From: Rhodococcus koreensis | GTDB taxonomy: Bacteria > Actinomycetota > Actinomycetes > Mycobacteriales > Mycobacteriaceae | DNA length: 64,000 bases | Direction of reading: 5' to 3' | Assembly (NCBI RefSeq): GCF_900105905.1 | Contig: NZ_FNSV01000005.1 | Span: 2,046,001-2,110,000, forward strand | Shown here: one piece after another, positions 26,305 through 35,048 of the stretch | How the letters are laid out: the number at the start of each line of letters is the position of its first letter | Numbering within the stretch: the first letter of the stretch is position 1 | Program-made: the position numbers and the translations under genes | Notes under the pieces: model-generated | Told to the model about the DNA's origin: nothing | Seen by the model: the letters and a program-made list of their open reading frames with translations, nothing else | Database searches by the model: none

Positions 26305-26943
26305 TCAGGTCGTCGTGGCCGACACGAGCGCGGCGGCGATCTCGGGCGCGGCGGCAATGGCCAGCGCGGGAAGGGCCTGAACGTTGAGTTCGATCAGTTC
26401 TTCGCGGGTCAGGTGCGGGTCGCGCAACCAGGAAATCGTGACTTCCTCGACATAGGCGATCCAGCCCCGGACGGCGAGTTCGACCGCCCGGGTGGGCTCG
26501 ATGCCGATCGCGGGCAGTTGTTCGAGGGTCCGCTCGGACATCACGGCGCGGGTCTGCTCGAAGACGGCCCGCATGTCCGGGTCGCCGCTCGCCGTTCCCC
26601 GCAGGAGCGAGACGTACGTGCCACGGTTCTCGGTGACGTAATCGACGTACGACGCGAGCACCGAGCGCAGGATCTGCATCGGATCGCGCGCCTCCTCGAC
26701 GTACGGGTCGGGGGCGGTGCGGGCGAGCATCTCGCTGCTGGTGTGCCGCACGATCTCGAGGTGGAAGTCGTGCTTCGACGCGAAGTAGTGGAACAGCAGG
26801 CCGCGGGAGACACCGGCCTGATCTGCGATGTCCTCGACGGAGATCTGCTCGAGCGGGCGCTCCGCCAGCATCTTGGCGCCGAGGTCGATCAGTTGGGCGC
26901 GCCGTTGTTCGGGGCTGAGACGGGTCCGCTTCACAACGTCCAT
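26305..26943 (-). CDS. TetR family transcriptional regulator
   Basis: 212 residues from the ATG at 26943. The HTH is clear at residues about 30-60 ('ISVEDIADQAGVSRGLLFHY', 'FASKHDFHLEIV'), and the C-terminal domain belongs to the group with a 'RGWIAYVEEVTISWL' helix common in regulators of lipid and steroid-like catabolism. It is divergent from the monooxygenase gene. A perfect 17-bp palindrome lies 22 bp from its start and covers the -35 box I assign to the divergent operon, so repression of that operon (and itself) is the simplest reading. No Shine-Dalgarno sequence is visible before the ATG. Confidence 0.88.
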   Translation of the reverse strand: MDVVKRTRLSPEQRRAQLIDLGAKMLAERPLEQISVEDIADQAGVSRGLLFHYFASKHDFHLEIVRHTSSEMLARTAPDPYVEEARDPMQILRSVLASYVDYVTENRGTYVSLLRGTASGDPDMRAVFEQTRAVMSERTLEQLPAIGIEPTRAVELAVRGWIAYVEEVTISWLRDPHLTREELIELNVQALPALAIAAAPEIAAALVSATTT

Positions 26944-26965
26944 GGGACAAGACTACTGAATGAAG

Positions 26966-26995
26966 GTCAATAGGCTATTGACTGCCCCTCAATAG
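26966..26995. promoter_or_regulatory. TetR operator: 17-bp palindrome plus extra half-site
   Basis: GTCAATAGGCTATTGAC (26966-26982) is a perfect 8-1-8 inverted repeat. A further TCAATAG at 26989-26995 forms a second inverted arrangement with the CTATTGA arm. The block lies between divergent TetR and monooxygenase genes and overlaps the putative -35 element at 26978-26983. Confidence 0.75.
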
Positions 26996-27006
26996 CGCCC
27001 TATGGT
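26978..27006 (+). promoter_or_regulatory. Putative promoter of the monooxygenase operon
   Basis: TTGACT at 26978-26983 and TATGGT at 27001-27006 are separated by 17 bp, the optimal sigma-70-type spacing. Transcription would start about 27013, i.e. at the ATG at 27014, implying a leaderless message. Confidence 0.55.
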
Positions 27007-27013
27007 TTCTTAC

Positions 27014-28615
27014 ATGAGTCTCCCCGTCACAGATACTTACGCCCCCACCGCAGGTGTCCGCCACATCGACACACTGATCATCGGCAGCGGGTTCGCCGGC
27101 CTCGGCGCGGCGATCAAGCTGACCCAGGCAGGCAAGACCGACTTCCTCGTGCTCGAACGCGGCAACGAGGTCGGTGGTACGTGGCGAGACAACACGTACC
27201 CGGGTGCGGCGTGCGATGTTCCCTCACATCTGTACTCCTACTCGTTCGCGCTGAACCCGGAGTGGACGCGGTCGTTCTCGACGCAGCCCGAGATCCAGAA
27301 GTACATCCAGTCGGTGGCGGACAAGTACAAGGTGCGCGACAAGCACCTCTTCGGCTGTGACGTGCAGTCCGCCCACTGGAACGAGTCGACCACTCGCTGG
27401 GAGGTCAGCACCACCAAGGGGAACTTCGTCGCGAAGGTGGTCGTCTCCGCGGTCGGCGCACTGTGCGAGCCGTCCCTCCCCGACATCAAGGGCATCGAAG
27501 GCTTCGAGGGCGAGATCTTCCACTCCGCCCGCTGGAACCACGACGCCGACCTGACGGGCAAGCGCGTCGCCGTCATCGGCACCGGCGCCTCGGCCATCCA
27601 GATCGTGCCCGCCATCGGCAAGAAGGTGTCGCACCTCGACGTGTACCAGCGCACGGCGCCGTGGATCCTCCCCCGGGCGGATCGCGAGTACACGACGCTC
27701 GAGCACACCGCGTTCAAATACCTCCCCGGCTTCCAGAAGCTGTGCCGCACCGGCATCTACTGGATGCGCGAGAGCCAGGTCGTCGGACTCGCGAAGGCCC
27801 CCGTCTTCATGAAGCCGCTGCAGCTCGCGGCCGAGCGCCACCTGCGCCGTCAGATCAAGGACAAGGCTCTGCGCAAGAAGGTGACGCCGAACTTCCAGAT
27901 CGGCTGCAAGCGCATGCTCATCTCGAACAACTACTACCCCACCCTCGCGCAGGACAACGTCGACCTGGTGACCGACGGCATCGCCGAGGTCACGGCGAAC
28001 TCGGTGATCTCGAAGGACGGCACCGTCCGCGAGGTCGACGCCATCGTCGTCGCCACCGGTTTCCACGTCACCGACTCCCCCACGTTCGAGGGCATCTTCG
28101 GCAAGGACGGCCGCTCGCTCGCCGCGGTCTTCGACGAGGGCGGGCAGCAGGGTTACAAGGGCGCCGCGATCGCGAACTTCCCCAACATGTTCTTCCTGGT
28201 CGGCCCGAACACGGGCCTGGGCCACACCTCGATGGTCTTCATGATCGAGTCGCAGCTCAACTACCTCGTCGACGCCCTGCAGACGATCGACAAGTACGGT
28301 ATCGGCAAGATCGAGGTCCGTCAGGACGCCCAGGACCGGTACAACGCCGACCTCCAGGAGAAGCTGTCACACAGCGTCTGGAACAACGGCGGGTGCGCGA
28401 GCTGGTACCTCGACAAGCACGGCAACAACACCACCCTGTGGCCGGGCTTCACGTTCCAGTTCCGGAACGAGACCAGGCGCTTCGATCTCACCGCGTACGA
28501 CAGCGTGGCCACCGCCGATCTGCCTGCGCCCGTGCACGTGAACGGAAAGACCCCCGGATCCGCCGCCATCCCGGCGCAGATCGACCTCGACGACGACAAG
28601 GTGACAGCACAGTGA
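27014..28615 (+). CDS. Flavin-containing (Baeyer-Villiger type) monooxygenase
   Basis: 533 residues from the ATG at 27014; an ATG at 27002 lies inside the proposed -10 box. Two Rossmann motifs bind FAD ('IIGSGFAGLGAA') and NADPH ('AVIGTGASAIQIVPAI'). Between them is 'FEGEIFHSARWNHD', which fits the FxGxxxHxxxW core of the Baeyer-Villiger monooxygenase fingerprint, with Asn-His in place of the final Pro or Asp. It should insert oxygen into a ketone or oxidise a heteroatom. It resembles M. tuberculosis MymA (Rv3083) in type and in its neighbours (SDR, esterase). An SDR overlaps its stop by 4 bp. No ribosome-binding site is visible, consistent with leaderless translation. Confidence 0.88.
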   Translation: MSLPVTDTYAPTAGVRHIDTLIIGSGFAGLGAAIKLTQAGKTDFLVLERGNEVGGTWRDNTYPGAACDVPSHLYSYSFALNPEWTRSFSTQPEIQKYIQSVADKYKVRDKHLFGCDVQSAHWNESTTRWEVSTTKGNFVAKVVVSAVGALCEPSLPDIKGIEGFEGEIFHSARWNHDADLTGKRVAVIGTGASAIQIVPAIGKKVSHLDVYQRTAPWILPRADREYTTLEHTAFKYLPGFQKLCRTGIYWMRESQVVGLAKAPVFMKPLQLAAERHLRRQIKDKALRKKVTPNFQIGCKRMLISNNYYPTLAQDNVDLVTDGIAEVTANSVISKDGTVREVDAIVVATGFHVTDSPTFEGIFGKDGRSLAAVFDEGGQQGYKGAAIANFPNMFFLVGPNTGLGHTSMVFMIESQLNYLVDALQTIDKYGIGKIEVRQDAQDRYNADLQEKLSHSVWNNGGCASWYLDKHGNNTTLWPGFTFQFRNETRRFDLTAYDSVATADLPAPVHVNGKTPGSAAIPAQIDLDDDKVTAQ

Positions 28616-29442
28616 GCGAGTTCGCAGGCAAGGTAGTCGTGATCACCGGGGCCGGCTCCGGCATCGGCAGGGCGCTCGCCCTCGATCTGGCGCGCCGGGG
28701 CGCCCGGCTGGCGATCTCGGACATGGACACGGTCGGACTCGCCGAGACCGCACGCCAGGCGGAGGCGCTGGGCGCCGAGGTCAAGTCCGATCACCTTGAC
28801 GTCACCCAGCGCGAGGCGGTGCTCGCGTACGCCGACGAGGTGCGGGCCCACTTCGGCAAGATCAACCAGGTGTACAACAACGCCGGCATCGCCTACCACG
28901 GTGAGTTCGAGAAGTCCGAGTTCAAGGACATCGAGAAGATCATGGACGTGGACTTCTGGGGAGTCGTCAACGGCACCAAGGCGTTCCTGCCGCATCTCAT
29001 CGCGTCGGGCGACGGTCACGTCGTGAACGTCTCGAGCCTGTTCGGACTGCTGTCCATGCCCGGCCAGAGCGCGTACAACTCGGCGAAGTTCGCCGTGCGC
29101 GGTTTCACCGAGTCGCTGCGCCAGGAGATGCTGATCGCCAAGCATCCCGTGAAGGTGACGTGTGTGCATCCCGGCGGCATCAAGACGGCCATCGCCCGCA
29201 ACGCCACCGCGGGACCGGGCGAGGATCTCGACACGTTCGCAAAGTTCTTCGACCAGAAGCTGGCACGCACCACTCCGGAAGCGGCGGCGGAGACCATCGT
29301 GACCGGCGTCCGTAAGGGCAAGGCGCGCGTGCTGATCGGCGCCGACGCCAAGTTCCTCGACGCCTGGGTGCGGCTCGTCGGACCGAGCTACCAGCGGGTG
29401 GTTGCCCTCGTCGCCGGACGCGTCCTCCCCAAGTCGAACTGA
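28612..29442 (+). CDS. Short-chain dehydrogenase/reductase
   Basis: 276 residues from the GTG that overlaps the monooxygenase stop (GTGA). All classical SDR marks are present: 'VITGAGSGIGRALAL' for cofactor binding, 'NNAGI', Ser in 'VNVSSLFG' and the catalytic 'YNSAK' motif. The 'ISDMD' end of strand 2 suggests NAD(H). It would interconvert an alcohol and a ketone, providing the substrate for the monooxygenase upstream. With the esterase after it, the three could run alcohol to ketone to ester to acid plus alcohol. The mycobacterial counterpart in the mymA operon would be Rv3085. Confidence 0.88.
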   Translation: MSEFAGKVVVITGAGSGIGRALALDLARRGARLAISDMDTVGLAETARQAEALGAEVKSDHLDVTQREAVLAYADEVRAHFGKINQVYNNAGIAYHGEFEKSEFKDIEKIMDVDFWGVVNGTKAFLPHLIASGDGHVVNVSSLFGLLSMPGQSAYNSAKFAVRGFTESLRQEMLIAKHPVKVTCVHPGGIKTAIARNATAGPGEDLDTFAKFFDQKLARTTPEAAAETIVTGVRKGKARVLIGADAKFLDAWVRLVGPSYQRVVALVAGRVLPKSN

Positions 29443-29449
29443 GGTACCG

Positions 29450-30370
29450 ATGAGCTTCCACCTGCCGCTGGCGGTCGTCGCGACGGCCCTCCGGCCGTTC
29501 TACCGCCTCAGCCTCAACGCACGGCTTCCGTACTCGGTGCAGCGGACCCTTCTCGACGTGGGTGCTCCACTGCAGCAGGTGCCCGCCGGTGCCGTCGTCC
29601 GCCCGACCGTCCTGGCCGGGAGGCCCGCGGAGCGGATCACGGTGGGAGCCACCGAACGCCGGACCGCTGTCCTCTACCTGCACGGCGGTGCGTACACGAT
29701 CGGTTCGCTCGCCACCCACCGATCGCTGGCCGCCCACATCGCCCGGGAATCCGGCAGCGTCGTCTACACCCTCGACTACCGGCTGGCCCCGGAACATCCG
29801 TTCCCGGCCGGGCTCGAGGACGCCGCCGCCGCATACATGGAGCTGAACACCGAACACGGTTACGAGACAGAGCAACTCGCCATCGCGGGCGATTCGGCGG
29901 GTGGTGGCCTGACCGTCGCCACGGCACGACGCCTGATCGATCGGCACGGCGTGACTCCCGCGGCGTTGGCGTTGATCTCCCCGTGGGTCGATCCCGGCAG
30001 GCGCGACACGTCCCGGGACCGTGATCTCGTCGTCAACACCGCGTGGTCGTTCGACGCCGCCGAGAAGTACCTGGGTAACGGAGACGCGCGGGATCCGGGT
30101 TACGCACCGTTGCAGGGAAATCTGGCGGGACTGCCGCCGACGTTGATCCACGTCGGGGTGGACGAGGTGCTTTACCCGCAGATCATGGAGTTCGTCGACA
30201 AGCTGAACGAGTCGAAGGTGGACGTCACGCTCACCGAGTACGCCCGGCTGTGGCACGTCGCCCATCTGCAGGCGTCCCTGGTCCGCGAGGCCGCGGACGC
30301 GGTCGCGGAACTCGGGGCGTTCCTGGGTTCACAGATGGGCGTCCAGCCACACCCGCGCCACGTCGGCTGA
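29450..30370 (+). CDS. Alpha/beta hydrolase, hormone-sensitive-lipase (LipR-like) family
   Basis: 306 residues from the ATG at 29450, 7 bp after the SDR stop. The oxyanion motif 'LYLHGGAYTIGS' and nucleophile elbow 'IAGDSAGGGLTVA' define the HSL/family IV esterases. The acid Asp is in 'IHVGVDEVLY' and the likely catalytic His in 'ARLWHVAHLQ'. It should hydrolyse short to medium esters, for example the product of the upstream monooxygenase. Mycobacterial LipR (Rv3084) occupies the corresponding place in the mymA operon. The 3' end overlaps the convergent binding-protein gene by 42 bp. Confidence 0.88.
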   Translation: MSFHLPLAVVATALRPFYRLSLNARLPYSVQRTLLDVGAPLQQVPAGAVVRPTVLAGRPAERITVGATERRTAVLYLHGGAYTIGSLATHRSLAAHIARESGSVVYTLDYRLAPEHPFPAGLEDAAAAYMELNTEHGYETEQLAIAGDSAGGGLTVATARRLIDRHGVTPAALALISPWVDPGRRDTSRDRDLVVNTAWSFDAAEKYLGNGDARDPGYAPLQGNLAGLPPTLIHVGVDEVLYPQIMEFVDKLNESKVDVTLTEYARLWHVAHLQASLVREAADAVAELGAFLGSQMGVQPHPRHVG

Positions 30371-31276
30371 ATCGGCACCACCGCGGAACTGGCCGATCAT
30401 GTCGGCCAGGTCCGCGGTCGTCAGTTCACCCGCCACGACGTTCAGCGCCTTCAGCTGTGCTTCGCTCAGGGTCCCGATCCGGAACAGCGGCACCACGTTC
30501 TGCGCGGTGAACACGTGTTCGTCGTCGGACAGCAGCACCAGATCCGTGTCCGCGACGTCGGGCGACGACGTGGTCACACCGGCCACCACGGCTCCGCCCG
30601 CCGGTGCAGGGACGGCGAGTTCACCGACCGCGGCGGCGTCGTCGGCCACCCTCGTCGTCTGCGCGAACGTGCACCCGGTGAGGCCGGCGAGAGCATCGGC
30701 CTCGAACGCCGGGGCGAGGACGGCGGTGCTCTTTCCGCACGAGGGAACGAGGTCGTCCAGCGTGGTGAGACCGAGCTGTTCGGATATCTGCGGAGTCACC
30801 GCCAGCGCCGACCTGTCCTCGGCGGCGGCGAAGTCGGAGATCGAAAGCCCCTGTGGCAGAGCCTTGCTCAACGCCTCGAACACGTCTTCCTGTTCGGTTT
30901 CCGTCGACTCGGGGTCGTAATAGCGCAGCAGCCGGCCCGTGAACTCCGGCACCAGCGTGACGCTTCCGGCATCGAGTTGCCCGAGATAGGCGGTCCGGTC
31001 ACCGAGGCCGTCGTCGGTGGTGACCGGCGCGCCCGTCGAACGCAGGGCACCCGCATAGATTTCGGCGAGGATGCGGCTCTCCGCACCGTCGCCCGCACCC
31101 ACCACGATCTGGCCCTGCCCCTGTCCCGCGGCACCGTCGAGGGTTCTGTCGCCACCGGCGCAGCCCGACGCCAGCCCCGCAGCGAGGAGCAGCGCGGACG
31201 CGGCGGTCAGCACCCGGGACCACGCCGCCGGGCGGTGCCCGCGGCGGGCCGATTCGTCTGTGCGTGTGTGTGCCAC
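30329..31276 (-). CDS. Osmolyte-type (glycine betaine/choline) ABC substrate-binding lipoprotein
   Basis: I place the start at the GTG at 31276, which has AAAGG six bases upstream, giving 315 residues. An arginine-rich start and hydrophobic stretch lead to a lipobox ('GLASGCAGG'). The mature part belongs to the OpuAC/ProX family: 'VVGAGDGAESRILAEIYAGA', 'VTLVPEFTGRLLRYYDPEST' and 'FTAQNVVPLFRIGTL'. It aligns along its length with the divergent binding protein at 31421 but differs much in detail, for example 'CGKSTAVLAPAFE' in place of the partner's segment. It probably offers the adjacent permease a different ligand or affinity. It is transcribed away from the transporter operon. Confidence 0.83.
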   Translation of the reverse strand: MAHTRTDESARRGHRPAAWSRVLTAASALLLAAGLASGCAGGDRTLDGAAGQGQGQIVVGAGDGAESRILAEIYAGALRSTGAPVTTDDGLGDRTAYLGQLDAGSVTLVPEFTGRLLRYYDPESTETEQEDVFEALSKALPQGLSISDFAAAEDRSALAVTPQISEQLGLTTLDDLVPSCGKSTAVLAPAFEADALAGLTGCTFAQTTRVADDAAAVGELAVPAPAGGAVVAGVTTSSPDVADTDLVLLSDDEHVFTAQNVVPLFRIGTLSEAQLKALNVVAGELTTADLADMIGQFRGGADSADVARVWLDAHL

Positions 31277-31420
31277 GTCGCGCCTTTCGTTTACCTCGAG
31301 CCGGCCGAAAACCGTGCTCTGTCCGCCCCTATCGTTACACTGGCCAACCGATGGCGCGGACACGCGTCCACCGGCTTTCCGTCGGCAGGTCCGGCGCCGG
31401 TGACAACGGGAAGGACGCTC

Positions 31421-32395
31421 ATGCGCACCTCACGAATTCTGTCGGGCTTCACCCGCCGCTCCGTGGGCAGTATCGCTCTCGCGACGGTCGCCGTCGTGTC
31501 GCTCGCGGCGTGCGGTGGCGGCGGATCCGACCCCCTATCCGGCGGCGGCGAAGGCTCCGGTGACGACCCGAACGCGATCATCGTGGGATCGGCGAACTTC
31601 CCCGAATCCGAGACGGTGGCGAACATCTACACCGAGGTGCTCCGCGCCAACGGGTTCGACGTGACGACGAAGTTCAACATCGGCTCCCGTGAGGCCTACA
31701 TTCCCGCACTGAAGGACGGGTCGATCGACGTCATCCCCGATTACACGGGCAACCTCCTGCAGTATCTCGACCCGGATTCCACCGCCACGAGCGCCGCCGA
31801 CGTCGACGCGGCGCTGCCTGCCGCGCTGGGGCCGGAACTGACGATCACCACCCCGGCCCCCGCGGAGGACAAGGACGCCGTCGTCGTCACGAAGGAGACG
31901 GCGCAGCGCTGGAACCTCACCTCCATCGCGGATCTGGCGGCACACTCGAACGAGGTGAAGTTCGGCGCACCGGCCGAATTCCAGGAACGTCCCGGTGGCC
32001 TGCCCGGCCTGAAGGCCAAGTACGGCCTCGACATCACGCCCGACAACTTCGTCCCGATCGCCGACGGCGGCGGTCCGGCCACGGTGGACGCTCTCGCGTC
32101 GGGACAGATCACGGCCGCCGACATCTTCACCACGTCTCCGGCGATCGCAGAGAACGGTTTCGTGGTGCTCGCGGACCCACTGAACAACTTCGCGGCGCAG
32201 AACGTCGTCCCGGTGTTGCGCACCACCAAGTCCTCCGACAAGCTGACCCGCGCCCTCGACGCTCTGTCCGCGAAGCTGACCACCGAAGAGCTTGTCTCGC
32301 TCAACAATTCCGTCTCGGGTGATGCGAAGACCGAGCCGGCGGCGGCCGCGAAGCAGTGGGTGACGGACCAGGGGCTCGACAAGCCGGTCTCGTGA
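31421..32395 (+). CDS. Osmolyte-type (glycine betaine/choline) ABC substrate-binding lipoprotein, operon copy
   Basis: 324 residues from the ATG at 31421, preceded by GGAAGGA. The signal peptide ends in a lipobox ('VVSLAACGGGG') followed by a Gly/Ser/Asp linker. The OpuAC-type domain begins 'IIVGSANFPESETVANIY' and contains 'VIPDYTGNLLQYLDPDST' and 'FAAQNVVPVLRTTKS'. It is the first gene of the importer operon; the ATPase starts 10 bp after its stop. It should capture betaine, choline or a similar quaternary amine outside the cell and hand it to the two permeases. Which ligand cannot be decided without the aromatic-cage residues being modelled. Confidence 0.87.
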   Translation: MRTSRILSGFTRRSVGSIALATVAVVSLAACGGGGSDPLSGGGEGSGDDPNAIIVGSANFPESETVANIYTEVLRANGFDVTTKFNIGSREAYIPALKDGSIDVIPDYTGNLLQYLDPDSTATSAADVDAALPAALGPELTITTPAPAEDKDAVVVTKETAQRWNLTSIADLAAHSNEVKFGAPAEFQERPGGLPGLKAKYGLDITPDNFVPIADGGGPATVDALASGQITAADIFTTSPAIAENGFVVLADPLNNFAAQNVVPVLRTTKSSDKLTRALDALSAKLTTEELVSLNNSVSGDAKTEPAAAAKQWVTDQGLDKPVS

Positions 32396-32405
32396 GGAGG
32401 CTGCC

Positions 32406-33563
32406 GTGATCACATTCTCGGGAGTCACCAAGCAGTACCCGGACGGCACGACGGCGGTCGACGGCCTCGACCTGCAGATCGAGGCCGAATCGTTCACTGT
32501 CTTCGTGGGGCCGTCCGGCTGCGGCAAGACCACGTCGATGCGGATGATCAACCGGATGATCACCCCAACCACTGGGACCATCACGGTCGACGGCCGCGAC
32601 ATAGCCCGGACCGACGCGGTGAAGCTTCGCCTCGGCATCGGCTACGTGATCCAGAGCGCGGGACTGTTGCCGCACCGCACGGTGGTCGACAACGTCGCGA
32701 CCGTGCCGGTGCTGCGCGGCGACTCGAGGCGCAACGCCCGCAAGGCCGCGTTGGCGGTGCTCGAACGCGTCGGACTCGACCCGGCGCTGGCCTCCCGCTA
32801 TCCCGGCCAGCTCTCCGGCGGCCAGCAACAACGCGTCGGGGTCGCCCGGGCGCTGGCCGCCGATCCGCCGATCCTGCTGATGGACGAACCGTTCAGCGCC
32901 GTCGATCCCGTTGTCCGCGAAGATCTGCAGGCCGAGATGCAGCGGCTGCAGGCCGACATGCGCAAGACGATCGTGTTCGTCACCCACGACATCGACGAGG
33001 CCGTCAAACTCGGTGATCGGGTGGCGGTCTTCGGGCCGGGCGGCCGGTTGCAGCAGTACGACGCACCCGACACGGTGCTGTCGGCGCCCGCCACCGATTT
33101 CGTCGCCTCGTTCGTGGGTCGTGACCGCGGGTACCGGGGGCTGTCGTTCCGGACGGCAGATCAGGTTCCGCTGCACACCCTGCGGACGGCGACCGAGAAC
33201 GAATTGCCCGGGCTGCGCCTCGAACAGGGTGAATGGGTCCTCGTCGTCACCGACGCGGGCGTGCCGCGGGGGTGGATCGACGTCACCGGCGTCGAGGGGG
33301 CGCGGGCCGGTCGGCCCGTCTCCGAATGCACTGCGGCGGGCGGATCGCTCTTCACCCCCGGTGCCGACCTGCGGCAGGCACTGGACGCGGCGATCTCCTC
33401 GCCGTCGGGCATCGGGGTGGCCATCGACGCGGACGGTGCGGTCTCGGGCGGCATCCTCGGCTCCGAAGTGATCGCGAAGCTGGCCGAGCAGCGGGCGGCG
33501 GAGGACCGCGCGCGGGGTGAGCACTATTTCACCGCCCAGCAGGCGACCCCGGACGGGCCGTGA
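32406..33563 (+). CDS. Osmolyte ABC transporter ATP-binding protein (OpuCA/ProV-like)
   Basis: 385 residues from a GTG. Walker A 'GPSGCGKTT', 'QSAGLLPHRTV' (Q-loop), signature 'LSGGQQQR', Walker B 'ILLMDEPFSAVDP' and 'VTHDIDEA' are all intact. Residues about 250-370 form the C-terminal accessory region of OpuCA-like proteins, a CBS-type domain pair in that family that senses ionic strength; here it is weakly conserved ('GWIDVTGVEGARAGRP'). It energises uptake through the two permeases that follow. The next GTG is only 4 bp beyond its stop, so the genes are one operon. Confidence 0.88.
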   Translation: MITFSGVTKQYPDGTTAVDGLDLQIEAESFTVFVGPSGCGKTTSMRMINRMITPTTGTITVDGRDIARTDAVKLRLGIGYVIQSAGLLPHRTVVDNVATVPVLRGDSRRNARKAALAVLERVGLDPALASRYPGQLSGGQQQRVGVARALAADPPILLMDEPFSAVDPVVREDLQAEMQRLQADMRKTIVFVTHDIDEAVKLGDRVAVFGPGGRLQQYDAPDTVLSAPATDFVASFVGRDRGYRGLSFRTADQVPLHTLRTATENELPGLRLEQGEWVLVVTDAGVPRGWIDVTGVEGARAGRPVSECTAAGGSLFTPGADLRQALDAAISSPSGIGVAIDADGAVSGGILGSEVIAKLAEQRAAEDRARGEHYFTAQQATPDGP

Positions 33564-33567
33564 TCGC

Positions 33568-34266
33568 GTGCGCTGGCTCATCGACAACTTCTCGGTCGTC
33601 GTCGACCTGACGAAGACCCATCTCTATCTCGCACTGGTTCCGCTGCTGATCGGGTTGCTCATCGCGGTTCCGGTGGGCACGGCGATCCGGGGTGCCTCCT
33701 GGCTGCGAAAGATCACGCTGATCGTGGCGGGCATCGCGTTCACGATCCCGTCGCTGGCACTGTTCGTGACGATCCCCTCCGTCTTCGGACTGCAGATCCT
33801 GGACCCGCTCAATGTGGTGATCGCGCTGACGATCTACTCCACGGCACTGCTCATCCGCGCCGTTCCCGAGGCTCTCGACTCCGTTCCCGCGGACGTCGTC
33901 GACTCCGCCACCGCGATGGGTTTCACGCGCCTCCGCCGGGCGCTGACCGTCGAATTGCCGCTCGCACTGCCCGTTCTCATTGCGAACGTCCGAGTGGTGG
34001 CGGTGACCAACATCTCGCTGGTGTCGGTGGGTTCGCTGATCGGGATCGGCGGCCTCGGCACCCTGTTCACGCAGGGCTACCAGCGGGACTACCCCGATCA
34101 GATCCTGGCGGGGATCATCTCGATCGTCGTGCTGGCCCTCGCGTTCGACCTGCTGCTGTTCCTCGTCGGCCGGGCACTGACACCGTGGACCCGGCAGCAG
34201 AGGGTCCGGCGCGCACCGCTGGTCGCGGGACAGTCGACGGCCCCCGCGCCGGAGGAGGCTTCGTGA
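33568..34266 (+). CDS. Osmolyte ABC transporter permease (first)
   Basis: 232 residues from the GTG at 33568 ('VRWLIDNFSVVVDLTKTHLY'). Six hydrophobic segments are visible, with the EAA-type cytoplasmic loop 'ALDSVPADVVDSATAMGF' followed by 'RALTVELPLALPVLIANVRV', which docks on the ATPase. The loop ordering matches OpuCB/OpuCD and YehW/Y-type permeases. It ends in an Arg/Pro/Ala-rich cytoplasmic tail. Its stop overlaps the next permease start as GTGA. Confidence 0.88.
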   Translation: MRWLIDNFSVVVDLTKTHLYLALVPLLIGLLIAVPVGTAIRGASWLRKITLIVAGIAFTIPSLALFVTIPSVFGLQILDPLNVVIALTIYSTALLIRAVPEALDSVPADVVDSATAMGFTRLRRALTVELPLALPVLIANVRVVAVTNISLVSVGSLIGIGGLGTLFTQGYQRDYPDQILAGIISIVVLALAFDLLLFLVGRALTPWTRQQRVRRAPLVAGQSTAPAPEEAS

Positions 34267-34967
34267 ACATCTTCGGCGGCGCGTGGGAGTACATCGTCGA
34301 CCCGGGTAACTGGTCGGGCAGCACCGGAATCGGCGCCCGCATCCTCGAACACCTCTGGTACAGCTTTCTGGCGGTCACACTGTCCGCGGTGGTGGCGGTG
34401 CCGATCGGTCTGATCATCGGACATCTGCGCAAGGGTGACGTGGTCGTGGTCGGTCTCGTCAACGCACTTCGGTCGCTGCCGACGCTGGGCCTGCTGACGT
34501 TCCTGGTGCTCCTGCTCGGGCTGGGTCTGATCCCACCGATCCTGGCCCTGGTGATCCTCGGGATCCCGCCGGTCCTCGCGGGCACGTATGCGGGTGTCGC
34601 GAATGTCGACCGGACGGTCGTGGACGCCGCCCGCGCGATGGGGATGACCGAATGGCAGGTCCTCACGAGGGTCGAGGCCCCGAATGCGCTGCCGCTCATG
34701 CTCGGCGGGCTGCGCAACGCCACCCTGCAGATCATCGCGACCGCAACGGTGGCCGCGTACGTCAACCTCGGCGGCCTGGGCCGCTACATCTTCGACGGAC
34801 TGGCCCTGCGCCAATACGACCGGGTGCTCGTCGGCGCGCTGCTGGTGACGATTCTGGCTCTCGTCGTGGACGGGTTGCTCGCGCTGGCGGTGTGGGCGTC
34901 CGTTCCGGGAACCGGCCGCCTGCGACGGAATCCGAGCGCCGAACAGATCGCCGAGCGCGCGTCGTAA
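34263..34967 (+). CDS. Osmolyte ABC transporter permease (second)
   Basis: 234 residues from the GTG overlapping the previous stop. The protein shares the family pattern with the first permease: 'WYSFLAVTLSAVVAVPIGLI', the coupling loop 'VDRTVVDAARAMGMTEWQVL' and 'RVEAPNALPLMLGGLRNA'. Together the two form the heterodimeric membrane channel. A long paired hairpin follows within 25 bp and separates this operon from the convergent malic enzyme gene. No further gene belongs to the operon. Confidence 0.88.
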   Translation: MNIFGGAWEYIVDPGNWSGSTGIGARILEHLWYSFLAVTLSAVVAVPIGLIIGHLRKGDVVVVGLVNALRSLPTLGLLTFLVLLLGLGLIPPILALVILGIPPVLAGTYAGVANVDRTVVDAARAMGMTEWQVLTRVEAPNALPLMLGGLRNATLQIIATATVAAYVNLGGLGRYIFDGLALRQYDRVLVGALLVTILALVVDGLLALAVWASVPGTGRLRRNPSAEQIAERAS

Positions 34968-34989
34968 CGAGTTCTCCCACAACGGCAAA

Positions 34990-35033
34990 CACCCCGACAC
35001 CGGAACCGTGGGTGCGGGTTCCGGATCGGGGTG
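34990..35033. terminator. Bidirectional hairpin terminator
   Basis: CACCCCGA at 34990 pairs with TCGGGGTG ending at 35033, and inside it CGGAACC pairs with GGTTCCG. The structure sits between the convergent transporter operon and malic enzyme and can serve both. Confidence 0.75.
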
Positions 35034-35048
35034 CTCGACGGATTCTCG

